Made by a program: the position numbers and the translations under genes
Shown: in pieces, positions 31,501 through 43,780 of the stretch
Layout: each line of letters begins with the position of its first letter
How positions within the stretch are numbered: the stretch's first letter is position 1
DNA from: Acanthochlamys bracteata
Taxonomy: Eukaryota; Streptophyta; Magnoliopsida; Pandanales; Velloziaceae
Reading direction: 5' to 3'
NCBI GenBank assembly: GCA_019914995.1
Contig: CM034137.1
Coordinates: 7,467,155 to 7,531,154 of the forward strand
DNA length: 64,000 bases
The notes under the pieces: generated by a model
Databases searched by the model: none
What the model was told of the DNA's origin: nothing
The model's input: the letters and a program-made list of their open reading frames with translations, nothing else

Positions 31501-32583
31501 AATCATTGCACAAACTCCCCTGCAAAGAAAAAAAGAAGAAACTCAACTCGGATCTCAAAATGTGATTTCCCTTCAATAAAGCAAAGGAGAAATGAATGTC
31601 TAGATCAAAGATTTAAAACTTCTCCCAAAGGATCAGAATGTGAGAGCTCAGAGGAGACCAAAGATAGGAGTTAACTTGACAAAGTCAGAGACGAAAGAGG
31701 TAATATAAAAGAATGCATACCAGAACGGGTTAAATAGGATGAAAATTAAGACTTTAGCCAAGAAGGATCTACTCATACCTTTTGACGGATGTAACAATAT
31801 CATGCGATGCACTGCTTTCTGGATCTAGCGCTCCACTCGCCCATCTAAAACAATATGCAGAGAATTAAGCACCAGCTAAATCCTCAACAAAGATAATTCA
31901 GCTAATGTTCATAAAAAATATTAGCATTTATCATTACATAGTGCATAAAAATGTCAAATTACTAAAGATTTCTATATGGTGCACAAAATGTGCTTGCTAA
32001 ATGAATGTTTTCCTATGGTGAATCTGTCACAGATACCTGATAACTACCTAAAGAAAGTTTGTTTATACGCCTTTATGAAAATTTGCGTGGCAGAAGAAGG
32101 ACAGAAAGTTCAAAATGTCAGCGCCAGTCACACATATGTTGCTATACTAGTAAACCGCAAGTAAAACATGTAGTAGCAGAGAGCAGGCACCAATATTTAC
32201 AAAATGACACAGTTCAAGCTTCGAAAGCAACCAAACAAAAGCACAAAGCTAAAACAAATTTAGGACCTGGTTTTCATTCATTTGTCCAGATATTTTCTGT
32301 TCACTATTTTCATGTGAACAGTTAAAACTGGAATCAGTAAATCTAATGAATAAATTTAGAGAAAAAAGGTTCACTTAAAGCATATCATAAATTAAAATGT
32401 TTTATTGGAGAAAACTTACACCAAAACACATGCGCCGACAAGAAGTAAGGAAATTGAGCGAGGTTGACATGCCCATGCCGTCCATGGATCAAATTCTTTC
32501 ACACCGTCCATTGATTTGGTTGCATTTTCCTCAGATGCCACAGAGCCTTTCAGTCTTCCTTCCCTCTTTGCTTTATCATCCAT
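28565..32583 (-). CDS. PSS1: Phosphatidylserine synthase, base-exchange type
   Basis: Makes phosphatidylserine by exchanging the head group of an existing phospholipid for serine, in the ER or nuclear envelope. Twelve coding exons on the minus strand (32583-32420, 31844-31779, 31519-31460, 31117-31027, 30896-30842, 30746-30667, 30560-30444, 30371-30287, 29755-29664, 29288-29035, 28858-28770, 28695-28565) keep phase and encode 427 residues, the normal length for the family. Diagnostic stretches are DPWTAWA near the N-terminus, [18 protein letters not shown], a [17 protein letters not shown] segment joining exons 6 and 7, [28 protein letters not shown] and [14 protein letters not shown]. Multiple hydrophobic segments follow to a basic RKK C-terminus. 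The start ATG is the first after a 5'UTR splice acceptor. It appears fully functional. Confidence 0.95.
28961..28993. repeat. TG dinucleotide repeat in a PSS1 intron
   Basis: An interrupted TG tract in the intron between the PSS1 exons ending at 29035 and starting at 28858. Confidence 0.9.
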
Positions 32584-32596
32584 AATACTAACTGTT

Positions 32597-33590
32597 GTTC
32601 ATAAAAGAGAATTATGAGTCTATGACCAAACTTTGCAGATAGCTCACTTGCATCTACTTAGGCTATAGTACTTATGCAAAATAAAGCAACCAGAAACTCA
32701 AATAATACGAATCTTGAAAAGTTAATCATGTCCTACGAACAAAGCAGCATTATCATGGCCGGTCCACACTAGCAAGGAATCATAGACTCTACACCCATTT
32801 CCACATAATGATAGCTACTTCAATCACAATCAAGAACCAGATACACACTGATGACTAAAAACCATGACTTGCCAATCAAATATGAACATTCAAAAAGCCA
32901 TGAGCTCGTGTGCTCTGTGACTAAGCAGAACAACCACTACCAATCAATACTCTTTAAAGAAAATCCAAACTCGTTAGTAGAAATAGCATGCAGAACATAA
33001 GTAAGAGACAAAAAAAAATCACCACTACTTCAAAAATATGGTTAAGATTAAAAGGGTGAAAAGGCTCAGAAATCTACACAGCTTGCATCAAAAAAAATTT
33101 CTCTGGAAATGCAGGGAATCCAAAATCACATTTAGCATTCCATTTTGAGCTTTAGAAAACACAAATTGAAAGAAAAATCTCTTAGCTGGATTATAATTTC
33201 CTTAGCTTATACAAATAAAAATAGCCCCAGTCAATTCCAAGGAACAACAGTCACCAGACAGTGAACAACAAGGAGTTTCTCAAAACATGAAAACAAGAAA
33301 AACCTAGAAAAATCGCACATGGACAAAATATTGAGCCATTTCAGAACAAGAAATTGAAAGAAATAATAAGTTAACAAGATTCTGATTTTCTTAGCTTACA
33401 TAATGTACTTGTAAATCAAATCCAAGAAACAATAAAACTAACAATACCCAGTTTCATAATCAAACATGGATACAAATATTGAACCATTAAACCCCCTAAA
33501 AAAACTGGCGGAAAAAAATAAACGCAGAGATAGAATTAGCAGAGAACTTTAAGCAATGTTGTGAAAAGTAGAAACACGTACATTAATTCG
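32597..33590 (-). other. 5'UTR intron of the PSS1 gene
   Basis: Minus strand: a donor-like GTACGTGTTTC follows CGAATTAAT near 33590, and an acceptor AACAACAG lies about 14 bases before the ATG at 32583. No coding sequence of the family lies between, so the first exon is probably untranslated and the intron is about 1 kb. Confidence 0.6.
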
Positions 33591-33659
33591 AGGCTGAAAA
33601 CAAATGAGAAAAAGCTGTTGCTTTCTTGTACCCTTTTAATGGGTTTTGTTTCTTGGCGG

Positions 33660-36600
33660 CCGTACTCTGTTGGATTCACCACGAATCAAGAATTCAAGAT
33701 TTCTAAATGTTTTCTAAGAATTGTTTTTTTTCCCTGAAAAATTGTAGCCATAATTATTAACCTCTTTAAAATATTTGAAGTTTGAAATTTTAAACTTTCA
33801 ACTAAATTTCTCTTAAATAAATTCACTTTATCATAATAAATTATCTGAAACTGCTCTTCGCTAACATATATTTACAAAACATAAATAACGCTGATCACAA
33901 ATTAGTAATTCACAAATTAGTAATGAATTATATATTATTTATTAATGAAACTTATATTTAATATATTGTCAACAGTAAACTATATACCAAATTTTCTTTA
34001 TCTATCTATTTGATTAATCATGAATTAATATTTAATAGCCTCCAATAAACTAAATGCTTTATTGAGGTATGGACTTCATTGTTATTTACTTATTAGAAAG
34101 TAATTCGAAAATAACTTTCTCACATTAAAAATTATTTGAATTAATTTCAGTATTTATTTATACAAATTTTTTTTAATATAAAGCAAAATATAGTATATAA
34201 CATAAAAAGTGTATATATATAATTTTTATTTCTTTTTTAATAAAAAATTAAACTAATTTTTTAAAAGTCTCAAATTAAATTTTTTTAGAAGATTTATTTA
34301 TTTTAAGCACTCCGAAAATATTTTTTTAAATAGATTGTTTTGGAAGAATTAAGTGGACTTAATATTGCTAAATATAAACTAGTAGCCTTCGTTTTGTCAA
34401 AATGAAGAGGATCTATTATGCAGAAATGTAAATAGAAAGGCAGTCAAAGCTTTGTCCGTGAGATGTGGGATCCTCTGCATGAAACATTGCCATCCATCAC
34501 ATTAAATATTTCATTTATAAAAAAAACTCCATAATTTTATGAATTTTATATTACTTTAATATGAGAATAAAATAATACTACACATTTCATATATATTCCC
34601 AATAAATAAAAATACTAAAATATAATCTAATATAAAATAATTATTATAAACAAAGATAATACAAATGACCATGAATAAAAAATTTGTCTTACATAAATCA
34701 AGATTGTTAAAATCAAATTTTAATTAGAATTGGTTTGGAGTCCTTAAAATTATAAATTCATATAATTTTAGGTGTTAAATTTATATTTTAATAATTATAT
34801 TACTTAAAATATAAAAAATAAAATTAAATAGTTGATATAAAATTATAAAATCATAAAATTGCAGGAGTTAAATCTAGATTTTGATAACTAACTAAAGTGT
34901 GAGTTTGATTGAAAAAAATAATCTTAAAACTTACTCCTGAATCAAGGAGACATGAAATTAAATCTTCAAATATAAAAAAACAGTAAACAACAACACTGCT
35001 CATAATGATTGGGGGCAGATTGTTAGTGCTTTATAAAATATTTTTTTAATAAAGAATATTTTTAAATGTCAAAAAATATGTTTTATTTTTTATCTAAAAA
35101 TGATAATGTATTTTATAATATATATTTTTTATATTTTTAAATTGAAAATTTTTATTAAAATAAAGTAAATTTTTTATTACTTGGATTTAAAAAATAATTA
35201 AAAAATGAGTTCATAAGAACGGATATACGGTCATTTGTTCAAGTTCAAGACAGTGAGAATAAAACCTTGATTGAATTTGAAGGTATATATAATAATATAC
35301 CTTGGTGCATTGACCAAAGTTGCCCATGTGCCTGTAACGTGAAGAAAGAAAACATAAAAATTATCTTTGGATATTTGAGTGTGCTTAAAAATATAAAAAA
35401 ATAATAATAATTTATTTTGAGTTCTTAGAAAATAAATTTTTATATAAAAAATAATTATTATTATATTTATGTATATATATATATATTATATAATATATAA
35501 TTCATTTATATTTATAAAAATTTATCTTTTAAATATATAAAAATTATGATATTAAAATTTTGAAATAGAAAAAAGAACACTCTCTTGTAGTGCGTTCTTT
35601 TTTTTAAAATAATTTTTAAAAATGAGTTAATAAAAATAGTGTTGTTATGAAATTAGTTAATTGTTTACTTTTTTTTTTTGTAATTAAAAGTAATTTTTTT
35701 ATGTTTTTTTATGTTATTTTATATTTGAAAATAATATGTTAAAATAATGTTAATTTATTTTTCAAAAATTTTAATCTAGTAGCTTTATTAATCTTTGATA
35801 ATAATAAAAAAAATTTATCCAGATCTTGGAGAGATCAGAAAATAAATAAACAAAATAAAATAAAAAATAAAGATAAATTAATTTATTAAAATTATAAAAA
35901 GAACTTGTATATTATAAATGAGTTTCAATTTATAAAAAAAAGTGATTTTGAAGTCACTTTATTTGTAAAAAAATTGGAATAAAGGAACGGAGCCTTAATA
36001 TCATATTGAAAGCGTTTGAAATTATTTTTATTAAATAAAATTTTTCTAAAATAAAAAAATAAAAATTAGCGTTTGGGAAAGCGAGCACAGAGATTGAATA
36101 ACATGACTTGGTTTTTACATGACTTATTCCCATCTGCTTAGGAATTTGAATCAAATATATATTGTCGTTAAAACGAAGACATTAACTTTAGAGAATGGGA
36201 AAAAAAAAAAAGAAGCATGTGCTACACAGAATTCAAACCAATATTTTTTTTATATATACGATTAGGATAGCAACAACAACCCAATTACCATATACATTCC
36301 CAACATATTCGTTCCCGTCGCCATTTTATTTTAAAATAAATTTTTAATTTGTCAGTCCATATTTTCAATTATTTTTATAATTTTAAAAAATATATATTTA
36401 AATTTTAAAAATATAAAAACTTATACGTAATAAATTTTTTATTATTTATTTTTATTATATTTTAAATTAAAAAATACATTTTATTTTTAAAAAATAAAAT
36501 TTTTAAAAATTTCTATTTAAAAATATTTTCAAACTACGCGACAAGCAAACAAAAAGAAAGAAAAAAAAGAAAAGGGAAGAATGAACTGTGGTGACCTCAA

Positions 36601-37868
36601 AACATAGGAGGCTTACTTATTTGTCCAAAAGTGATCTGCACTTAAATTTTAAGAATAAACTTTATGAAATAAATTATTAAAAGATCAATTTGTTTAAAAA
36701 AATTATATTAATATATAAATTTACTTATAAACTTGTTTTTTGAAAAAAAATTTATAACGGTAAAGAAAAAATGGAGTACAATATTCTAAAAGTTGTTTGA
36801 GATTCCTAAGATAAAACTATTTTATTAAAAAAAAGCTTAGTTTCAAATTTTGTTTAAAAACAAACTAATTTTTTATAGTCATAAATATATATGAAAAATT
36901 GTATAACGTATTATTCATCTATATAAAAAATTTTAAATATTAGTATAACGTTGTTTCAGATTACTTAAAATAAAAATATATTTAGAAAAATAGCTAGTTT
37001 CAAAATTTTTTTTAAAACGAACTAATATTTTATCTTAAAACTAAAAAATATTATATATTAAAAAATATTATAATTATACAAAAACTTTAAAATATTATAA
37101 AAAATTATTGATAATAAAAATTAAAAAAATAGAAAAGCTAGTACTACTTTTTGTCTACTTTGTAAAAAACTGACAAGAATAAAAAAGTATCAAGCTAGTG
37201 TACAAAAACAAAAGTCTCAGGGTTGCCAGAATAGCTGACGATAACATGTAAGAAAAACAGTCTACAGGCATAAATCCAAAGACCACAATCAACCACAGAT
37301 GATCTCTCAAGATTGTGAAAGTTACCTTTCAATCGTACGGCTACAGTAAGAGTGGAGTTCTCTGAAATTTCCAGCCACCATGCAACAGACAGACAGTCCA
37401 AACTCCTGAGTTTATCTGCAGTCTTCAAGTACCAATTCCTGTACAGTAAATGTAAATCATGTACTACTGCAGTTAAACAGTATCAGAAGTGAATAGAAGG
37501 TATTTGATTCGATTCTTGTATACATTAACCTGTACCTGACTTTATCAACCAGAAACTAACTTGAATCTGCAATACAAGTACCTCATACAAACCGATATAT
37601 ACCTAATTAAATCAATACTATATTTACAAATTTGGTTGCAGTCACCAGTCAAGCTGTGGCCATATGCTGCTGAGTTTTAGCTGTTGTCCAGAGCTCAGGG
37701 TTCTGGTATTGTCCAGTATCTAATACGAACCAGAGGGACCTACAAGATACTGGCCTCCGGAAGATCAAAATTTGACAAGATCTTTTTCGAGTATCAACTT
37801 CATATGTGAAATCTTGACCATGCTCTGGCATTAAGCAGCAATAGCAAGTTAATAACTGTAGCTGTAAG
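33660..37868. other. Long intergenic stretch, no gene recognised
   Basis: About 4.2 kb of AT-rich DNA. The left end should contain the PSS1 promoter. I see only decayed repeat-like sequence (for example AGTGCGTTCTTTTTTTT near 35589 and AAGCGTTTGAAATTATTT near 36011) and no convincing open frame. The part from about 37190 to 37868 is less AT-rich and lies downstream of the helicase relic; it may be its former 3'UTR. Confidence 0.5.
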
Positions 37869-40800
37869 TCATGCCGGCCTATGGTGCTTTTTCTTGCCCC
37901 TCTTACGCAGCATAGACATGTGGTCTACATCTTGACCGATGAAGCCCCACCCATCAGCCACTCAAGTACCTCAGAAGCTGCATGTTTCTCAACTAACTTT
38001 TTATGCTGCACGGTTGTCCGACAAACATCATGCCGTTCAATTCGACCATTGCTCTAAACTTATTGTTTTTCAGCTGTTTGGTCTTGTAAGTAGGATTCTC
38101 ATGCCAGCTCTGGTAAGCGATTTAGCAATGTTTGAAGTTGGCTCCTCCGGTTCTTCACCTCCCCCACTAGCAGAAGTTGAGTGAAGCAAGGACTCAATTT
38201 CTTGGGTTTTAATTCCTTACGGCCAAGATAAACCAAACCTTGCATGAATATTTCGTAACAAGCAAATGAATCCTGATAGGAACGCTTCACTGCTTTCAAT
38301 GTCCATTTTAGGGTTTAGAAGCTGTTTCATGAAACCACCGTTAGTTAATTGAGCTAAATAAACAAAACTGTGTCCAAAAGGAAAGCACTACAGAAAATTA
38401 GAGAATGATCCAAAAAATTATCAAAGATCAGCAAGACAATAAGACCAGTAAAAGTCCTGTATCTAAGAAAACTGATTCCTGTTGGCCATATATGGTTTGG
38501 TTCATTAATGAACCCAAAGCATAGTGCGAAGATCATGCTTGTATAACCAAGGGAGATGGATGATCCAGCACAATCAGAACCACCTATATAAAATCCTAAT
38601 CTTGTTCTAGAGATATGTCAAGTTGCATGTGAGCCAATGCATGACAACATAAAGGTCTTTAAAGTTATAACTGTAACTTGAAGACCATAGACACTACAGG
38701 TAAGTGTTGCACAACTAGTAAATCGGAAATCAATCAGACATGTCAGGGATGCAAGGCTTAACTCATTTGGACATTAAGCTTTTTGGATGCAGCCAGACAA
38801 AGATAAAATGAGGGCAGTGGAGATTAAAGTACCTTAACAGATCAAAGGATCAAACCGCAGGTTTTTCAGACTTTCAAGAACATTTTACTTAGTGAGCTCT
38901 ATAGAAGAACACCAGCTTGTAAGTTCATAATCAAGGTCACATACACTCCTATTGTAAATAACTTCAAGTTGTAAAAGAATTGCTGAAAAACAATACATAT
39001 CTGCGAACAACCAGATTATCAGTATAATAAAATAAGATTGTGAGAAACAATTGATAACCTAAACTACACTTAAACCCATGTTTATTCAACAAGCAAAGTT
39101 GAATCAGATATAGTTGTGAAATCCCGATGAAATACTGGATTCACGTTCATTTTCTCATTAAAGACAAGCCATGGATATAGGATTTTAACCTCATGGCCAT
39201 TGACTGAACTCTGCTCAAGATTAAGAAGACAAGAGGGCTACAGTACCAGCCTACAAGGATCCAATGCTCTTAATCTGAGGATATTATGAGGTCATAAAAG
39301 GTGTAACCCCTACAATTTAGTTCTTATATAAATACAATCTACATTAAAGAAAAGAATGAAATTAATCATGAAAGCATGACAGGACCTTCCATTGTCTTCA
39401 AAGATATTGATTTCTCCTTGTCCTGAAGAATAAATTGGAGCAGTAGACATGCAAGAAATTAAAACATCTACTTAATTCTTTAAAATTATACATAAAGCAT
39501 GGATCACCAAACACTAAAACTTAGCACATAATGTTCATCAGAAGAAATTTTGTACTCCACTAAGCTAAAAAACATATTTCAAGGTAAACAAAGGAGATAT
39601 TGAGAATCTTGCATAACAAGTACCTTAGACCTGAACTCCTCACCAAGAAGAAGTCATAGCAACCAAAAAGATTCCCCACAAAGAGAAGCTCACCACAACT
39701 GATGAAACTCCTGGATACAAACCGAAAATCAAAGAAAGCAAAGATACTAGCTGGTCTCATTCCTCGCCGTGACCAGTCCGTCGGTGCTTTCTTATCTTAC
39801 CTCACTCAAGCAGTGAAATAAATAGTTTATGATTCTCTTTATGGGAATGGACTCGTGGTCAAAGCCACCTTCATCGATAAGCCTCTGTCCTTAAGAAGGT
39901 AACGGACTTGCTTGCAAAGGGTATCAATGGCTTTTAATGTCTGTACAGAAAGAAAATCATCCAGCAATATTCATATCCTGAATGCACTAATTCAGCATCT
40001 TTTCAGCTCTCATAGGCTAAAACTAATGCAATATGATAGTTCTAGTCTCGACAAGAAAACTGAGACTTTGCAGCATCTGCAAGCTGTAGAAACAAAAATC
40101 ACTAAGTATGCACATCCTAACGACTTTAAAAAGATATAAAACCAAAACAAAACTAACCATGTTCAAGTTCCTGCATCAGAATGTTCGAGTGCAGACAACA
40201 AGAACAACAAGAACGACAATTAAGCCTCATCTCGGAAGCAGGGTTCAATAAATGTCCCCCTCATGCTACAATGCTTAGATTATCAGCTATAACCTCAATC
40301 AGGACATTAACAAGCAAACCATTTTTTCAAACCAAGCTGACCAAGTCGTCCAGGCCTTCTTAGGATGGTTGAATGCATGTACTGACAAAATGATACAGAA
40401 CATGCAATAGTCTACAAATTCTAAGAAACTATTGTAGCTCAACAACACTTAGTTATAAAATTTCATCGGCAAGCAATAGTGTTACAACTTAAGGATGAGA
40501 TCAGAATGACAGCTGTAATGTGTTCCACTTATAGGAGATTATTACTTTCACTAGATAACAGATCTACGAGACAAAAACTTTCAGCTTAGCTAAGACATAA
40601 GCAAGCATTGATGCAACCTCCATAATTTATAAAGAACATATTTAACACCACTCAAATTTAAGAAACAAATTGGCGCAGACTCCAGAAGATTGACTTACAT
40701 CTTTCTTCTCAGACGGCATTAACAATTGGTATCTAGCGCTTAAACCAGCAACGACTGTCAATACAGGATCAAGGCAGTTAAAGAAAGCCCCAAAAAGTAA

Positions 40801-41015
40801 GCATTTTCCTAATTGAGGCTCCACTGGAAGCATTGCCAAGTGATGTTCTGATATGATAAGCTGAATACATAAACGAGTATAAGTGAGCTACAATAAGATA
40901 AGGATAGATCTTACAAAGTTAATGTTACCAAGATTGTGATAACTAACCTAGAACAGTTACTTATTGGTTATCATCAAATGCTCCGATAACTTTCAGATAA
41001 TCAAGCATTTTGTAC
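37869..41015 (-). pseudogene. DExH-box RNA helicase relic (C-terminal half, dsRBD tail)
   Basis: Minus-strand remnants match, in order, the post-helicase region of plant DExH1-type helicases. They are MLDYLKVIGAFDD (about 40975-41010), HLAMLPVEPQLGK and FFNCLDPVLTVVAGLS up to KKD (about 40700-40870), TLKAIDTLCKQVRYLLKD (about 39870-39935), GLYPGVSSVV (about 39695-39725), DKEKSISLKTME (about 39390-39425), [12 protein letters not shown] (about 39165-39200), [13 protein letters not shown] (about 38110-38150), then the double-stranded RNA-binding segment [19 protein letters not shown] and [17 protein letters not shown], and a basic RGKKKHH end with TGA at 37869-37871. Stops and frameshifts separate many blocks, the exon expected between KKD and TLKAID is missing, and the whole ATPase core (Walker and DExH motifs) is absent upstream. 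Confidence 0.85.
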
Positions 41016-41404
41016 CTGCAAGATATAAATTTATATGGAGACGAATTTAGACATCAGTCAGGCTAACCCAACCAGTTTCATATGTAATATTCTGTGGCAC
41101 AATGAACCTGCTACAATAAATTTATAAAGCAAAATAAAAATCAACCTATCAACGGATAGCTCTGTAATACTAACATGCACCTATTCAGGACAGGAATAGC
41201 ACAATTTAGCTGTCAGACATGAGTAGGTTCACAATTCAGTCATACGAAACAATTCAATTTAAAAATAATAACTGAAAAAAAGGAATAGTAACACTGAAAA
41301 ATTTCAGAATATTAAAATTTTCCACAAACCCCATAACAACAAGCAGAAACAATTAACATTAATCAAATGATTCGATCAAAAAGTTTCTTAAGGAAAAAGA
41401 AACA

Positions 41405-41694
41405 CTGACCTTGGTGGAGATAGAAGAGAGTTCAACATCAAGATCAGAATCATCTTCAGAGGAATCCTCATAGGAAAACCTAGTGCAATCTCTAACTTCA
41501 TCAACAGCAACCGCTGTAGCAAGAGGTGAAGTTGAATTGGACGAAGAAGGTTTTCTTCTCCAGTCATTCCAACCACTCCTACCAATAGCAGCAGCTGTAG
41601 TAAAGAAGCTCATTGATGGTTCCTTAACCATTCCAACCAGGGACCCCATTCTAGGAGTTGAAATGCCGTTCTTGTTGTTGATGATTGGTTTCAT
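41405..41694 (-). CDS. Orphan first exon, function unknown
   Basis: The minus strand opens with an ATG in good context (AACATGA) and runs 96 codons, rich in Ser and Thr with an acidic SSEDDSDLD run, to AAG followed by a donor GTCAGT at 41404. The open frame extends further upstream in a Ser/Arg-rich stretch without an ATG, resembling an organelle targeting leader. I do not recognise the sequence. No following exon of the same gene was found: the next minus-strand coding remains belong to the helicase relic at 41015 and below, and a direct splice to its first acceptor would hit a stop within five codons. It could be the start of a truncated gene, or the surviving 5' end of a fusion. Confidence 0.35.
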
Positions 41695-41869
41695 GTTGGC
41701 GGCGACGGTGACGTAGGAGGAAGAGTTAGGGTTCCGGCGAGAAGAGAGAAGAAGGGAAGAACGTGGGTGGGATAGCCGTGATGCTCCTTCTCCGGCGAAA
41801 TAGAAATGAAATGAACTCTTTCTTTCTTCTTCACATCTCTCTCTTGTTTGCTTGTGAGCTCCCTCGCTA

Positions 41870-42456
41870 GTTCGAGAGCCGGAAGGCCCGAAACCGAATT
41901 TGGATCCCTTCCTTGGATTTTGAATTTTGATTTGCGATATGGAATTGAAATGGAACGTCTCGGCCCAGCCCAGCCCGCCAGAGGCCGACTAAGACAATCT
42001 GACTTAGCTGATCCTGCTCGATTTTGACACTCGGATTAGGTCGATCCAGTTCGGTTGATAGAAAATCTAACTCGATTCGACTCATTGATTCAGTTTTAAT
42101 TTTAATTTTTAATTATTATTATTATATTATTTTTTTATTGATCGATCAAATTTGATTGATTTTATTATTATTTTACTAGCCAATGGGCAAAAGTTAACTC
42201 TTGATCAATGATCTGTTGATAGAACCAACAGACCGCATGTCAGGTTAAGAAATAGGCTCGATACTATCTATTTAATCGGACTGGATCAATCTAATTTTGC
42301 TACTATTTATGAGCTGAATAGACCACGACTTGATTAGCTTACAGGGCCACAGGTCTGCCCTTTGAGCCGGATTTATTTTTGCATCTCTAAATACGAGTCG
42401 TTTTATCCTTCAAAAGCATTAGTTGGGTAAATCCAAATTTAGTCAAATATTTAGTG
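41870..42456. other. Intergenic DNA upstream of the orphan exon
   Basis: Shared promoter side of the minus-strand orphan exon and the NAA50 gene. It contains repetitive-looking GATTCGACTC/GGTCGATCCAGTTCGGTT motifs near 42040-42075, like ends of hAT-type MITEs, but no paired terminus was found. Confidence 0.4.
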
Positions 42457-42742
42457 CTAAAGATGTATTTCAGTTGCTCAAAAGTGAGTTTTAAAAGAAT
42501 AATTTTTAAAAATAATTTATATGAAAAATAACTTTAAAAAGTGATTCAATTATTATGTACCAATTATATTTAAAAATAGTTTGAAGTATTTTTTTAGTGA
42601 TGAAGTGGATTCTAAGGTTGAGTTGGAAGTGAATTCAAAAATAAGTTAAATTTCGAATCGAAACAAAATATAGAAAGCGACTCCAAACTTACTTTTTTGG
42701 CAAAAAAAAATTGAGCTTTAAGCAATTGAAATAAGTCTTTAG
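42457..42742. mobile_element. Inverted-repeat element (about 285 bp)
   Basis: The left end reads GCTAAAGATGTATTTCAGTT and the reverse complement of the right end reads GCTAAAGACTTATTTCAATT, matching at most positions over more than 25 bases. The interior is AT-rich and non-coding. The target duplication is ambiguous because the outermost bases are palindromic (TA or TAA/TTA). Confidence 0.65.
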
Positions 42743-42859
42743 CTGAATTCTCTTCTTCCACAAGAACGGAGACCCAAATTGTTTATTTGAATTTGAGTTA
42801 ACTAGTTTAGAGAATTAACCCTTAAAGGCATATATCATCCTTATAAGTATATATACATA

Positions 42860-43200
42860 TGCTAATCAAAAGTGGTCTGTGAAATGTTCAAATATAATCT
42901 CTATTTTTAGATATAAAAGACTATGAGTTAGAAATATATTGACAAAATTTCAACTTAATCTAAATACGAATCAACCTCTGTAAGAATTCTCGTTCGAAAT
43001 AGCACCAATAAATAAATAAATAAATAAATATATATATATATATATATATTTTTTGTCAATTTTTATTTTTTCTATCATTTTGATCAAAAGTTCAGATAGA
43101 AATTAGTTTGTATTCCGATTGAGCTAAAATTTTAAAATTCTTCAAGTTAAATAATAGAAATTGGATTTAAAAATCTCGCCGAATATTTTTGGCATCCGTC
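42860..43200. mobile_element. Long inverted-repeat element, related to the one near 53265
   Basis: The left arm contains ATATAAAAGACTATGAGTTAG and AATATATTGACAAAATTTCA; the right arm contains GATAGAAATTAGTTTGTATTCCG. The same landmarks occur in the element at 53265-53620. The arms are imperfectly complementary, as in a foldback-type MITE. Exact ends are uncertain. Confidence 0.5.
43008..43049. repeat. AAAT tetranucleotide plus AT microsatellite
   Basis: Repeated AATA/AAAT units run into about ten TA units in the loop of the inverted-repeat element above. Confidence 0.85.
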
Positions 43201-43780
43201 TTTATTCTATCCTTTTAGTTATATACAAACCGGAAATGATATAGGAAATGAGATTTATAAAACCAAGTTCAGTAAAACTGAGTTTTGTAAAAATGATATG
43301 TTCGGTGAATTGAGAATAATTAAAATATATAAAATAAATTCGAACTTAAATCTGATGAAAAAGTGAGTTTTTGTGCCTTAAAATTCGTAAGATCTTTATT
43401 TCTTATTTTTAACAGCTTTGACAAATCCATAGCAGCAGTGTAGAATATCAGATACCTTAAATGTCAATACTCAAAATACCGGTGCCAAAATTACGAATTA
43501 CTAAACTTACGTTGCCCACATTGCATTCTACTTAAAAAACCTAGTGAGTTACTGGTAATCACATTACACAGACTTGAGGATCGTTTCTGCAAAACGTTAG
43601 GGTTTGGTTTTAGGAAAGGAAAGAGAACAAATCACCAAGGCAAGGAGGAGAACAAGAGCAAGAACACCAAAATCGGATTTTTGAACCAAATTCGAATCGA
43701 ACGAAATTGTTACTAGGGTTTTTTAATTTAGATAGAAATCGAGTTGGATTTTGTTGAGTTCAAAGAAAAAAGAAAGAAAG

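Noticed and set aside
37195-37831. Minus-strand frames of 77 and 60 codons downstream of the helicase relic
   Set aside because: They fall after the relic's stop codon at 37869 and show no similarity to known domains; probably former 3'UTR.
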